From: an uncultured Eubacteriales bacterium | Lineage (GTDB): Bacteria > Bacillota_A > Clostridia > Christensenellales > Aristaeellaceae | Reading direction: 5' to 3' | Length of the DNA: 8,675 nucleotides | Assembly: GCA_944333375.1 (NCBI GenBank) | Contig: CALVKX010000075.1 | Span: 1 to 8,675 of the forward strand | Shown: positions 1 through 6,512 of the stretch, piece after piece | Position numbering within the stretch: position 1 is the first letter of the stretch | How the letters are laid out: each line of letters begins with the position of its first letter | Notes under the pieces: generated by a model | Database searches by the model: none | Told to the model about the DNA's origin: nothing | Seen by the model: the letters and a program-made list of their open reading frames with translations, nothing else | Program-made: the position numbers and the translations under genes

Positions 1-210
1 GGCAACACCGTCAAGGTCAAGAACCTGACCATGAAGATCGACCAGACCATCACCATCGTGGGCGCCAACGAGACCGATCCCAAGAACATGAAGATCAGCT
101 CCGAAAGCCCCATCGGCGCGGCGCTGCTGGGCAAGCGCAAGGGCGAGACCGTCGACGTGGAGGTGCCCGCCGGCGTGATGAAGCTCAAGGTGCTGGAGAT
201 CAGCCGGTGA
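1..210 (+). CDS. greA: Transcription elongation factor GreA, C-terminal part (5' end outside window)
   Basis: The first 69 codons, open from base 1 in frame 1 to a TGA at 208-210, encode the C-terminal globular domain of GreA. Characteristic pieces visible are [28 protein letters not shown] and [15 protein letters not shown], which match the FKBP-like C-terminal domain of the GreA/GreB family. GreA binds the secondary channel of RNA polymerase and stimulates cleavage of backtracked RNA. The catalytic N-terminal coiled coil lies upstream of the window. The gene is followed after 29 nt by lysS on the same strand, a pairing common in Bacillota, so the two are probably co-transcribed. The recognition of the family is from the sequence; the operon is inferred from spacing. 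Confidence 0.93.
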   Translation, partial: GNTVKVKNLTMKIDQTITIVGANETDPKNMKISSESPIGAALLGKRKGETVDVEVPAGVMKLKVLEISR

Positions 211-224
211 CGCACAAGCATACT

Positions 225-233
225 AAAGGAGAG
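225..233 (+). promoter_or_regulatory. Ribosome binding site of lysS
   Basis: AAAGGAGAG lies 6 nt upstream of the ATG at 240. It decides the lysS start against the in-frame GTG at 207, which would add 11 residues that do not resemble LysRS. Confidence 0.85.
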
Positions 234-239
234 ATTTTC

Positions 240-2168
240 ATGGACACACAGGCCGCCCTTCCCCAGCAGCTCAGCGAACAGGAAACCATCCGCCGCGAGA
301 AGCTGCGCAGGCTGCGCCAGGCGGGACAGGACCCCTATGCCATCACCCGCTTTGACCGCACGCACCAGAGCGCGGAGATCCTCGGCGGCTTTGACGCGCT
401 GGAGGGCAGGGAGGTCAGCGTCGCGGGGCGCATGATCTCCAAGCGCGTGATGGGCAAGGCCAGCTTCGCCCACATTCTGGACGGGGCGGGCGACCTGCAG
501 GTGTACATGCGCCGCGACGACCTGGGCGATGAGGCCTATGCCGCCTTCAAGGACATGGACATCGGCGACGTGATCGGCGTGAGGGGCACGGTGTTTCGCA
601 CCCAGAAGGGCGAGATCAGCGTGCATGCGCAGCAGGTCACGCTCCTTTCCAAGAGCCTCAAGGTCCTGCCGGAGAAGTTCCATGGCCTCAAGGACCCCGA
701 CCTTCGCTACCGCCAGCGCTACGTGGACATGATCGTCAACCCCGAGGTGCGCGACACCTTCGTAAAGCGCAGCCGCATCATCAACGCCGTGCGCGACTTT
801 TTGAACGCCCGCGGCTTTCTGGAGGTGGACACGCCGGTTCTGCACACGCTGGAGATCGGCGCGGCGGCCCGCACCTTCAAAACCCACCACAACGCGCTGG
901 ACATCGACATGTTTTTGCGCATCGAGACGGAATTGTACCTCAAGCGCCTGATCGTGGGCGGCTTTGAAAAGGTGTATGAGGTGGGCAGGCTGTTCCGCAA
1001 CGAGGGCATGGACGCTACCCACAACCCCGAATTCACCAGCGTGGAGACCTACCAGGCCTACGCCGACTACAACGACGTGATGGAGATGGTCGAGGCGCTC
1101 TACGCCTACGTGGCCCAGACCGTCTGCGGCTCCACCTGCGTGCCCTATCAGGGCCACATGATCGAGCTCAAGGCCCCCTGGCGCCGCGTGACCATGGCCC
1201 AGGCCGTCAAGGACGCCTGCGGCGTGGACTTTTTCGCCTGGCACAGCGACGAGGAGGCGCGCGCCTGCCTGGACGCCATGGGCGTGCACGCGGAGAAGGA
1301 CGCCAAGCGCGGCGACTGCCTGGCGGCGCTGTTTGACGAGTACGTGGAGGCCACGCTCATCCAGCCCACCTTCGTCACTGACTATCCCGTGGACATCTCC
1401 CCGCTGGCCAAGCGCCGGCAGGATAACCCCGACCTCACCGAGCGTTTCGAGTTTTTCATCAACGGCCATGAGTTCGGCAACGCCTTCAGCGAGCTCAACG
1501 ACCCCATCGACCAGCGGGCCCGCTTCGAGGAGCAGGTGCGCCTGCGCCACGCGCAGGGCATCACGACCGCGCAGGTGGACGAGGACTTCCTCAACGCCCT
1601 CGAATACGGCATGCCCCCCACCGGCGGCCTGGGCTTTGGCATCGACCGCATGGTGATGCTCATGACCGACAACGACTCCATCCGCGACGTGCTTTTGTTC
1701 CCGACCATGAAGCCTTTGAAGGACGGAAACGCAAGAAGCGCCGGGGCGAAGGAAGCCGCGGCGGAGGATGCGCAGGCCCCGGCGGAGGAGATCGACTTTT
1801 CCAGGGTCGAAATCGAGCCTCTCTTCAAGGACTTTGTGGATTTTGAGACGTTCTCAAAGTCCGATTTCAGGGCCGTCAAGGTGCTCGCCTGCGAAGCCGT
1901 GCCAAAATCCAAAAAGCTGCTCAAATTTACGCTGGACGACGGCACGGGCGAAAGCCGGACCATCCTGAGCGGGATTCACGAGTATTATGAGCCGGAGGCG
2001 CTGGTGGGCAAGACCTGCATCGCCATCACCAACCTTCCGCCGAGGGCGATGATGGGCGTCGATTCCTGCGGCATGCTGATTTCGGCGGTGCACCACGAGG
2101 AAGGCCAGGAGAGGCTTCACCTTCTGATGGTGGACGACCGCATCCCGGCGGGCGCAAAGCTCTACTGA
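240..2168 (+). CDS. lysS: Lysyl-tRNA synthetase (class II) with fused C-terminal tRNA-binding domain
   Basis: This 642-residue protein charges tRNA-Lys with lysine in the cytoplasm. Residues about 55-140 form the OB-fold anticodon-binding domain. The class II catalytic core follows, with motif 2 around [16 protein letters not shown] (about 250-265), the ISPLAKR segment near 386-392, [11 protein letters not shown] near 416-426 and motif 3 [10 protein letters not shown] at 462-471. The core ends near residue 492, where an ordinary bacterial LysRS (about 490-505 residues) would stop. An Ala/Glu-rich linker (about 494-516) then leads to a further domain of about 125 residues with [20 protein letters not shown] and [12 protein letters not shown]. 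This is the tRNA-binding domain found at the MetRS C-terminus and in Trbp111. The ATG at 240 is chosen because AAAGGAGAG stands 6 nt before it; an upstream in-frame GTG at 207 overlaps the greA stop and lacks an SD. The frame is intact through the fusion. Confidence 0.95.
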   Translation: MDTQAALPQQLSEQETIRREKLRRLRQAGQDPYAITRFDRTHQSAEILGGFDALEGREVSVAGRMISKRVMGKASFAHILDGAGDLQVYMRRDDLGDEAYAAFKDMDIGDVIGVRGTVFRTQKGEISVHAQQVTLLSKSLKVLPEKFHGLKDPDLRYRQRYVDMIVNPEVRDTFVKRSRIINAVRDFLNARGFLEVDTPVLHTLEIGAAARTFKTHHNALDIDMFLRIETELYLKRLIVGGFEKVYEVGRLFRNEGMDATHNPEFTSVETYQAYADYNDVMEMVEALYAYVAQTVCGSTCVPYQGHMIELKAPWRRVTMAQAVKDACGVDFFAWHSDEEARACLDAMGVHAEKDAKRGDCLAALFDEYVEATLIQPTFVTDYPVDISPLAKRRQDNPDLTERFEFFINGHEFGNAFSELNDPIDQRARFEEQVRLRHAQGITTAQVDEDFLNALEYGMPPTGGLGFGIDRMVMLMTDNDSIRDVLLFPTMKPLKDGNARSAGAKEAAAEDAQAPAEEIDFSRVEIEPLFKDFVDFETFSKSDFRAVKVLACEAVPKSKKLLKFTLDDGTGESRTILSGIHEYYEPEALVGKTCIAITNLPPRAMMGVDSCGMLISAVHHEEGQERLHLLMVDDRIPAGAKLY

Positions 2169-2221
2169 GCGGCGGCGCAAAACGTCCGGAAGGACCGTTC
2201 AACCCAACCAAAGAAGAATTC

Positions 2222-2258
2222 GGGGCGATGTCCGAAGCGACGGACACCGCCCTTTTTT
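2222..2258 (+). terminator. Rho-independent terminator after lysS
   Basis: The arms 2223-2234 and 2241-2252 pair as GGGCGaTGTCCG with CGGACAcCGCCC: 11 pairs with a single A/C mismatch around a 6-nt loop. Six T residues follow directly (2253-2258), and an A-rich stretch precedes the stem. It ends the greA-lysS transcript 54 nt after the lysS stop. A weaker hairpin (GTCC-GGAA-GGAC, 2185-2196) sits between the stop codon and this terminator, without a T-tract. Confidence 0.9.
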
Positions 2259-2269
2259 GCCGGGAAAAC

Positions 2270-2311
2270 CCGTTGCGGACGGATGTTACGATCCGTTGCT
2301 TGCGGCAACGG
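2270..2311 (+). repeat. Cluster of direct and inverted repeats, candidate operator of the XRE regulator
   Basis: The 7-mer CCGTTGC occurs at 2270-2276 and 2293-2299, 23 bp apart start to start. Its inverse GCAACGG stands at 2305-2311, so the last two copies form a 7-bp inverted repeat with a 5-nt centre. Interleaved with these is ACGGAT (2279-2284) and its inverse ATCCGT (2291-2296), separated by 6 nt. The cluster covers the region just upstream of, and overlapping, the -35 box of the regulator's promoter. What is seen is the repeat structure; an operator role for the XRE protein encoded downstream is inference. Confidence 0.55.
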
Positions 2312-2328
2312 CCCCTCTCCCATACAAT
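2300..2328 (+). promoter_or_regulatory. Sigma-A-type promoter of the XRE regulator gene
   Basis: A -35 box TTGCGG (2300-2305, three consensus bases TTG) and a -10 box TACAAT (2323-2328, five of six) are separated by exactly 17 nt. The promoter sits between the lysS terminator and the regulator start at 2370, leaving an expected leader of about 35 nt. The -35 box lies in the centre and right arm of the inverted repeat at 2293-2311, so a protein bound there would block polymerase. Confidence 0.65.
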
Positions 2329-2369
2329 GAGGACGGCGGCAGCAAGTGAAAGAAAGGTGGTTATCTGCA

Positions 2370-2879
2370 ATGCTCAACGAGAACATCCGAGCGGTCAGAA
2401 AGTCCAAAGGGCTTTCGCAGGAAGCGCTTGCAATCAGGCTCAACGTGGTGAGGCAAACCATATCCAAATGGGAGAAAGGCTTGTCCGTCCCCGATGCCGA
2501 TCTGCTGATCGCCCTGTCGGAAGCATTGGAAACACCCGTGAGCGCGTTGCTTGGGGAAACGATGGCCGAGCCGGGGGAAGACGGCCTCAGGGCGATCTGC
2601 GAAAAGCTGGAGGAAATCAACCTCCGTTTCGCCCGGGAAAAAGCAAGGCGGCGAAAGGCCCTTCACTGGATTCTGATCGCGCTGTGCGCGGCCATCGCGA
2701 TCGTGTTTGCGGCGCTGGCCGCAGCGGGAAGCCCCTACCTGGGCTGGGACTTCGGCGAGCCTGAAACCGCGGTGACGGGAACCGGCTTTCACGCATTGGA
2801 ATGGCTGTTCGTCAGAGCGGCTCCGGCCGTCTTCCTCGGAGCGATCGTCGGAGCTTTCCTGACACGAAAAAAAGCATAA
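2370..2879 (+). CDS. XRE-family HTH transcriptional regulator with two C-terminal membrane segments
   Basis: A 169-residue protein. Residues 1-62 are a Cro/C1-type helix-turn-helix domain; RLNVVRQTISKWEKG (23-37) contains the recognition helix and is typical of a large Bacillota family. A charged, probably helical linker (about 65-96) ends in KARRRK, then come two hydrophobic segments at about 98-119 and 143-164, joined by a short loop and closed by a basic RKKA tail. The basic ends suggest both termini are cytoplasmic. Such proteins are thought to bind DNA while anchored in the membrane; the signal is unknown. The ATG at 2370 is preferred over an in-frame GTG at 2346 because AAAGGTGG (2353-2360) lies 9 nt before it and the HTH fold starts at LNENIRAVRKSKG. 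It has its own promoter and stands alone between the lysS terminator and the methyltransferase. Target genes are not evident; autoregulation is likely. Confidence 0.9.
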   Translation: MLNENIRAVRKSKGLSQEALAIRLNVVRQTISKWEKGLSVPDADLLIALSEALETPVSALLGETMAEPGEDGLRAICEKLEEINLRFAREKARRRKALHWILIALCAAIAIVFAALAAAGSPYLGWDFGEPETAVTGTGFHALEWLFVRAAPAVFLGAIVGAFLTRKKA

Positions 2880-2913
2880 TTGCAGTCGCTTTTGGAAATA
2901 GATCCGGCCGGTC

Positions 2914-2934
2914 AAAAAAAGCCCGCGCCGGGGC
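2914..2934 (-). terminator. Possible intrinsic terminator on the minus strand
   Basis: Read on the minus strand, a GC-rich hairpin (GCCC 2934-2931 pairing with GGGC 2924-2921, 6-nt loop) is followed at once by seven T residues (2920-2914). The stem is only 4 bp, so strength is doubtful. No minus-strand gene ends nearby; it could stop antisense transcripts running out of the convergent dehydratase operon through the methyltransferase gene. Confidence 0.3.
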
Positions 2935-2952
2935 GGCGACAGGCACCCTTTT

Positions 2953-2984
2953 GCACCCCCGCGCATAGACTCAGGCGGGGGTGT
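2953..2984 (+). promoter_or_regulatory. Hairpin containing the Shine-Dalgarno of the FkbM methyltransferase gene
   Basis: CACCCCCGC (2954-2962) pairs perfectly with GCGGGGGTG (2975-2983), plus a closing G-T pair (2953/2984), around a 12-nt loop. The 3' arm holds GGGGGTG, the only SD-like sequence before the ATG at 2989 (5 nt spacing). In RNA this very GC-rich stem would hide the SD. A T-triplet after the stem makes it also a weak candidate terminator for the upstream regulator gene. The structure is seen; its regulatory role is inference. Confidence 0.5.
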
Positions 2985-2988
2985 TTGG

Positions 2989-3909
2989 ATGAATATCATT
3001 GACAGAAGGTTTTTCGAGCTGACGGAGGAGATCGCCGGCCTGGACGAAAAAGAGGTCTATCATCGCATCCGAAGGGCCTTTGACGCCGTGCCGGAGGCGA
3101 CCCGAAGGATTTTGGCCAGTTTCTTTAACGAGTACGGCTACTGGGGCAGGCTGGACCCGGACAACGGGGTGTACGAGGAGATTGAGCTCAAGCAAAGGGC
3201 CCTCTGCGAGCATATCGGGGATTTTGTGTGGCTGTATGAGCGCCTTGCGGACTACCGTTCCAAAAAGACGCTCTACGCGATCCTGAGCAACTGGTACCGC
3301 TACGACTTCGCCACCGCCTCCCAGGCCCGGGAATACCTCTTTGAGAGCTACTTTGACCTCGACCTGCTCAGATGCACAAAGGACGAGGTCATCGTGGACC
3401 TGGGCGCCTACACGGGGGACACGGTCCTTTCCTATCTGGAGCACTTCGGGGCGGACTGCTACCGGCGCATCTACTGCTACGAAATCACGCCGGAGACCTT
3501 TGAGATCCTCCGGCGCAATCTTCAGGGCCTGCGGGATGTCGAGCTGCGCCTCAAGGGCGTGGGGGACGCGCGGGGGCGCATGGCCATATCCGCCAACGCC
3601 GCCAGCTCCTCGGCCAACACCCTGGCGGAGGGGGACGAAATCGAGGTCACGACCCTGGACGAGGACATCCAGGAGCCCGTCACGCTCATCAAGGCCGACA
3701 TCGAGGGCTTTGAGCAGCGCGCCCTCGCCGGGGCCCGCAACCACATCCTGCGCGACCACCCCAGGCTTTTGATCTCCGTCTACCACAACAACGAGGACCT
3801 GTGGAAGATCCCGCGCATGATCCACGACCTCTCGGCCGACTACCGCTTCTACCTGCGCTACAAAAGCCCGGCGACCTATCCGACGGAGATCACGCTCTTT
3901 GCCCTGTGA
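2989..3909 (+). CDS. FkbM-family SAM-dependent methyltransferase
   Basis: A 306-residue cytoplasmic protein with a Rossmann-type methyltransferase fold in its C-terminal half. Motif I is VIVDLGAYTGDT (134-145), the SAM-ribose acidic position is in IYCYEITPETFE (161-172, likely E165), VTTLDE is at 220-225, and the FkbM signature TLIKADIEGFEQRAL spans 232-246, followed by LLISVYHNNEDL (261-272). FkbM-type enzymes usually O-methylate sugars or natural products; the acceptor here cannot be told. The first 130 residues are a mostly helical, charged region outside the methyltransferase core, with no family I recognise. The ATG at 2989 follows GGGGGTG by 5 nt, inside the 3' arm of a strong hairpin. 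No glycan or secondary-metabolite genes are adjacent, so it is an orphan here. Its stop is 9 bp from the stop of the convergent dehydratase gene. Confidence 0.9.
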   Translation: MNIIDRRFFELTEEIAGLDEKEVYHRIRRAFDAVPEATRRILASFFNEYGYWGRLDPDNGVYEEIELKQRALCEHIGDFVWLYERLADYRSKKTLYAILSNWYRYDFATASQAREYLFESYFDLDLLRCTKDEVIVDLGAYTGDTVLSYLEHFGADCYRRIYCYEITPETFEILRRNLQGLRDVELRLKGVGDARGRMAISANAASSSANTLAEGDEIEVTTLDEDIQEPVTLIKADIEGFEQRALAGARNHILRDHPRLLISVYHNNEDLWKIPRMIHDLSADYRFYLRYKSPATYPTEITLFAL

Positions 3910-3918
3910 GGGGGAAAT

Positions 3919-5637
3919 TCAGTCCATGTAGCCGCCCTGCATGGGCGCCACGGCGGAGCGGGTGAACTGCTTGAGCACCCCGGAGGTGTATTTGGGCGCC
4001 CGGGGCGTCCAGGAACGCCTGCGCTGGGCCAGGATGTCCTCGATTTCCGCCTCGGACCTGCGCTCGCCGGCGATTCCTATGATGGCAAGCCGGCGGGCGG
4101 CGATGTCCAGCTCAATCAGATCGCCGTTCTGGACCAGCGCGATGGGGCCGCCGTCAAAGGCCTCCGGGCTTACATGCCCCACGGCCGGCCCTCTGGAGGC
4201 GCCCGAGAAGCGGCCGTCCGTTATCAGGGCGATGGAGCGGGCGAGCACGGGATGGGAGGAGATCGCCTCGGTGGTGTAAAACATCTCCGGCATCCCGCTT
4301 CCCTTGGGGCCCTCATAGCGGATGAGGACGGCGTCGCCGGGCTTGATATCGCCCCGGATGACCGCCGCGATGGCGTCCTCCTCGCAGTCGAAGGGACGGG
4401 CGCGGAGGACGGCATGGAACATCTCCCTGGGAACGGCGCTGTGCTTGATGACCGCGCCGCCGGGGGCGAGGTTGCCGTGCAGGACGCAGAGCGTCCCGTT
4501 TTGACTGATGGGGTTGGAGCGGGGGTGAATGACGTCCTTCCAGGAAATGCCCAGCTTCTCAAGCACGGGCGAGGAGCGCTCAAACCACCCCTGCCGCTCG
4601 AGCTCCTCCAGGTTCTCGCCAAGCGTCCTGCCGGTGACGGTCAGCGCGTCCAGATGGAGCCTGTCGCGCAGCTCCATCATGATGCGCGGGACTCCGCCGG
4701 CTTCATAGACCAGCGAGGCCGGCCACTTGCCCGACGGCCGCACGTCAAGGAGATAGGCGGCATGGCGGTGAATACGGTCGAAGGTCTCTCCGTCGATCTC
4801 CAGCCCGAACTCATGCGCGATGGCGGGAAGGTGCAGCAGGGCGTTGGTGGACCCGGCGATGGCGGCGTGTATCACAATGGCGTTTTCAAAGCTGTCCATG
4901 GTGACGATGCGTCGGGCCGTCAGGCGCTTGTCCACCAGATGCATGACCGCCCGGCCTGCGTCCGCGGCCGCCTGTTCAAGCAGGGGAGAGGCAGCGGGAA
5001 GAAGCGCCGTGCCGGGCAGCATCAGTCCCAGGCTCTCGGCCATGACCTGCATGGTGCACGCCGTCCCCATGAAGCCGCAGGCGCCGCAGCTTGGACAGGC
5101 GTTGTGCTTGTAGAAGTCCAGCTGGCTTTGGGTGATCTCGCCGCGCTTGTACATGGCGCTGTACCCGCCCAGCATCTCCAGCGTCAGCAGGTCCGGGCCG
5201 GCGTTCATCACGCCGCCCGTCACCACCACGGAGGGAATGTCCACGCGGCCGATGGCCATCAGGTGCGCGGGCAGACCCTTGTCGCAGCTTGCAATGAATA
5301 CGCCGCCATCAAAGGTGGTCGCCTTGCAGTGAATCTCGATCATGTTGGCGATCATGTCGCGCTGCGCCAGGGAGTAATTGATGCCGTCGTGCCCCTGGGC
5401 CATGCCGTCGCAGATGTCGGTGACAAAGTAGCGCGCCGCCTTTCCGCCGGCCTGGGAAACGGAGGAGGAGGTCGCCCGGGTGAGCGCGTCAAGGTGCGCG
5501 CTTCCGGGATGGCTGTCTCCAAAGGTGCTTTCTACGATGATCTGGGCTTTTGAGAGGTCCGCTACGCTCCAGCCCATGCCGATGCGCAGCGGGTCCATCT
5601 CCGGGGCAATGCTTCGTATCTCCTGACTGGGCAACAT
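3919..5637 (-). CDS. IlvD/Edd-family Fe-S dehydratase, probably acting on a sugar acid
   Basis: A 572-residue enzyme of the family that includes dihydroxy-acid dehydratase (IlvD), phosphogluconate dehydratase (Edd) and sugar-acid dehydratases; they remove water from a 2,3-dihydroxy acid to give a 2-keto-3-deoxy acid. Family landmarks seen are ICDGMAQGHDGINYSL (75-90), SCDKGLPAHLMA (117-128; C118 cluster ligand, K120), CPSCGACGFMGTACTM (181-196; C187 at the ligand position), YEGPKGSGMPEM (441-452) and ITDGRFSGASRGPAVGHVSPEA (start 472; S478 at the catalytic base position). The early PCN-type cysteine of [2Fe-2S] members is absent: HPGSAHLDAL (43-52) resembles the PGHVHL form of E. coli IlvD. 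The ATG at 5637 directly abuts the TAA of the AraC gene (TAAATG), and AAGGAGA (5653-5647) inside that gene is its SD, so translation is coupled. A role in sugar-acid breakdown is inferred from neighbours; true branched-chain synthesis is less likely but possible. Confidence 0.88.
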   Translation of the reverse strand: MLPSQEIRSIAPEMDPLRIGMGWSVADLSKAQIIVESTFGDSHPGSAHLDALTRATSSSVSQAGGKAARYFVTDICDGMAQGHDGINYSLAQRDMIANMIEIHCKATTFDGGVFIASCDKGLPAHLMAIGRVDIPSVVVTGGVMNAGPDLLTLEMLGGYSAMYKRGEITQSQLDFYKHNACPSCGACGFMGTACTMQVMAESLGLMLPGTALLPAASPLLEQAAADAGRAVMHLVDKRLTARRIVTMDSFENAIVIHAAIAGSTNALLHLPAIAHEFGLEIDGETFDRIHRHAAYLLDVRPSGKWPASLVYEAGGVPRIMMELRDRLHLDALTVTGRTLGENLEELERQGWFERSSPVLEKLGISWKDVIHPRSNPISQNGTLCVLHGNLAPGGAVIKHSAVPREMFHAVLRARPFDCEEDAIAAVIRGDIKPGDAVLIRYEGPKGSGMPEMFYTTEAISSHPVLARSIALITDGRFSGASRGPAVGHVSPEAFDGGPIALVQNGDLIELDIAARRLAIIGIAGERRSEAEIEDILAQRRRSWTPRAPKYTSGVLKQFTRSAVAPMQGGYMD

Positions 5638-6507
5638 TTAATCACATCTCCTTGCAAAGGCGGCGTTTTCGGCGTCTCGGCGCTTGCATTTGCGGTATTC
5701 CAGCGGGGTGCGGCCGGTTTGCTGCTTGAATACGCGGTTGAAGGTCTGGACGCTGGAAAAGCCGGATTTTTCCATGGTTTCGCTGATGCTCATGTCCGAG
5801 TAGATCAGCATGCGCTGCGCGTTGTTGATGCGCACGGCGTTGAGGTATTCCACGAACGACAGCCCCGTATGCTGCTTGATGTACTTGCTGCAATAGCTTT
5901 CCGTGATGCCGATGTGGCGGGCCAGCATGGGCAGCGTCAGGCGCAGGTGGGAATTGTCATGAATGTAGGCCAGCATGGGCTCGAGGTAGCGGGGATGCTG
6001 GAGGTTGGCTTTGATTTTTTCAATGATGATCGCGGGACGGGAGAGAAACAGCGCGATAAGCTCCGATATTTTGGCAAAAAGGACGTGGTCCTCATATTTG
6101 GAGGCGCCCGACACCGCCAGCATGCTGTCAATCAGCGCTGTTACGGCAGGGTCGGGCGCGGTGCGAAAGGCATAGCCAAAGAGCGCTTGGAAGGCTTCTT
6201 TTTCATCGTCTGCGAAAAATGGGGGCATCATCCATTCCTGCATGAACTTGAGTTTGACGACGTGATCGTCAATGCCCTTGCGCTGGTATTCGTGCATGAC
6301 GTTCCCGGGAATGAGCAGAAACTCGCCTTTGTGCAGCCGAAACACATGATCGTCGACACGAACCGTCAGCTCGCCCTGCCTTACAAAGGCACATTCGACA
6401 ACCTTATGAAGATGGCGGTCGGGCACATAGGCGGCTTCGATGAGCTCGCACTGGGGCCGGCCGACAAAATAGCCGGGTATTTCCGAAAGCAGGCTGCCCT
6501 CAGGCAT
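5638..6507 (-). CDS. AraC-family transcriptional regulator with N-terminal cupin sensor domain
   Basis: A 289-residue protein. The N-terminal half is an AraC-type cupin sensor: VVECAFVRQGELTVRVDDH (36-54) and LHKGEFLLIPGNVMHEY (58-74). The C-terminal about 100 residues hold two helix-turn-helix units, LTLPMLARHIGITESYCSKY (190-209) and ISETMEKSGFSSVQTFNRVF (241-260), ending in the family signature TGRTPLEYRK (264-273). It probably senses the operon's substrate or an intermediate and activates the operon, but no promoter for it to act on lies in this window. The ATG at 6507 is chosen because GGG/GGTGAGG just upstream serves as SD and the cupin domain fits; the longer open frame to 6684 lies on top of the rpiB gene in another frame and is not protein-like. 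It begins 5 nt after the rpiB stop and its stop touches the dehydratase start, so the regulator is inside the operon. Confidence 0.92.
   Translation of the reverse strand: MPEGSLLSEIPGYFVGRPQCELIEAAYVPDRHLHKVVECAFVRQGELTVRVDDHVFRLHKGEFLLIPGNVMHEYQRKGIDDHVVKLKFMQEWMMPPFFADDEKEAFQALFGYAFRTAPDPAVTALIDSMLAVSGASKYEDHVLFAKISELIALFLSRPAIIIEKIKANLQHPRYLEPMLAYIHDNSHLRLTLPMLARHIGITESYCSKYIKQHTGLSFVEYLNAVRINNAQRMLIYSDMSISETMEKSGFSSVQTFNRVFKQQTGRTPLEYRKCKRRDAENAAFARRCD
5647..5653 (-). promoter_or_regulatory. Ribosome binding site of the dehydratase gene, inside the AraC gene
   Basis: AAGGAGA on the minus strand (5653 down to 5647) stands 9 nt before the ATG at 5637 and lies in the last codons of the AraC-type gene. 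With the TAAATG junction this indicates translational coupling. Confidence 0.75.
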
Positions 6508-6512
6508 GCGCC

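Noticed and set aside
207..239. In-frame GTG start at 207 that would lengthen LysRS by 11 residues
   Set aside because: It overlaps the greA stop and lies inside the greA gene's last codons without an SD; the ATG at 240 has a strong SD at the right distance.
211..239. T-box riboswitch controlling lysS
   Set aside because: Only 29 nt separate greA and lysS, far too little for a T-box, and nothing beyond an SD is seen.
2182..2200. Small hairpin GTCC-GGAA-GGAC with flanking AAC/GTT after the lysS stop as a separate terminator or regulatory RNA
   Set aside because: It has no T-tract, is short, and the strong terminator 22 nt downstream explains transcription end.
2228..2764. 178-codon + strand frame overlapping the XRE gene
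   Set aside because: It starts inside the lysS terminator and covers the XRE gene in another frame; the other frame has clear HTH and membrane features.
2971..3825. 284-codon minus-strand open frame opposite the FkbM gene
   Set aside because: Its translation shows low-complexity Val/Gly/Asp-rich repeats of antisense type, no SD was found, and the + strand has convincing methyltransferase motifs.
4174..5553. Long 459-codon open frame on the + strand across the dehydratase gene
   Set aside because: It is antisense to a gene with clear family motifs and is rich in Gly, Ala, Arg and His without any recognisable domain; long antisense frames are common in GC-rich DNA.
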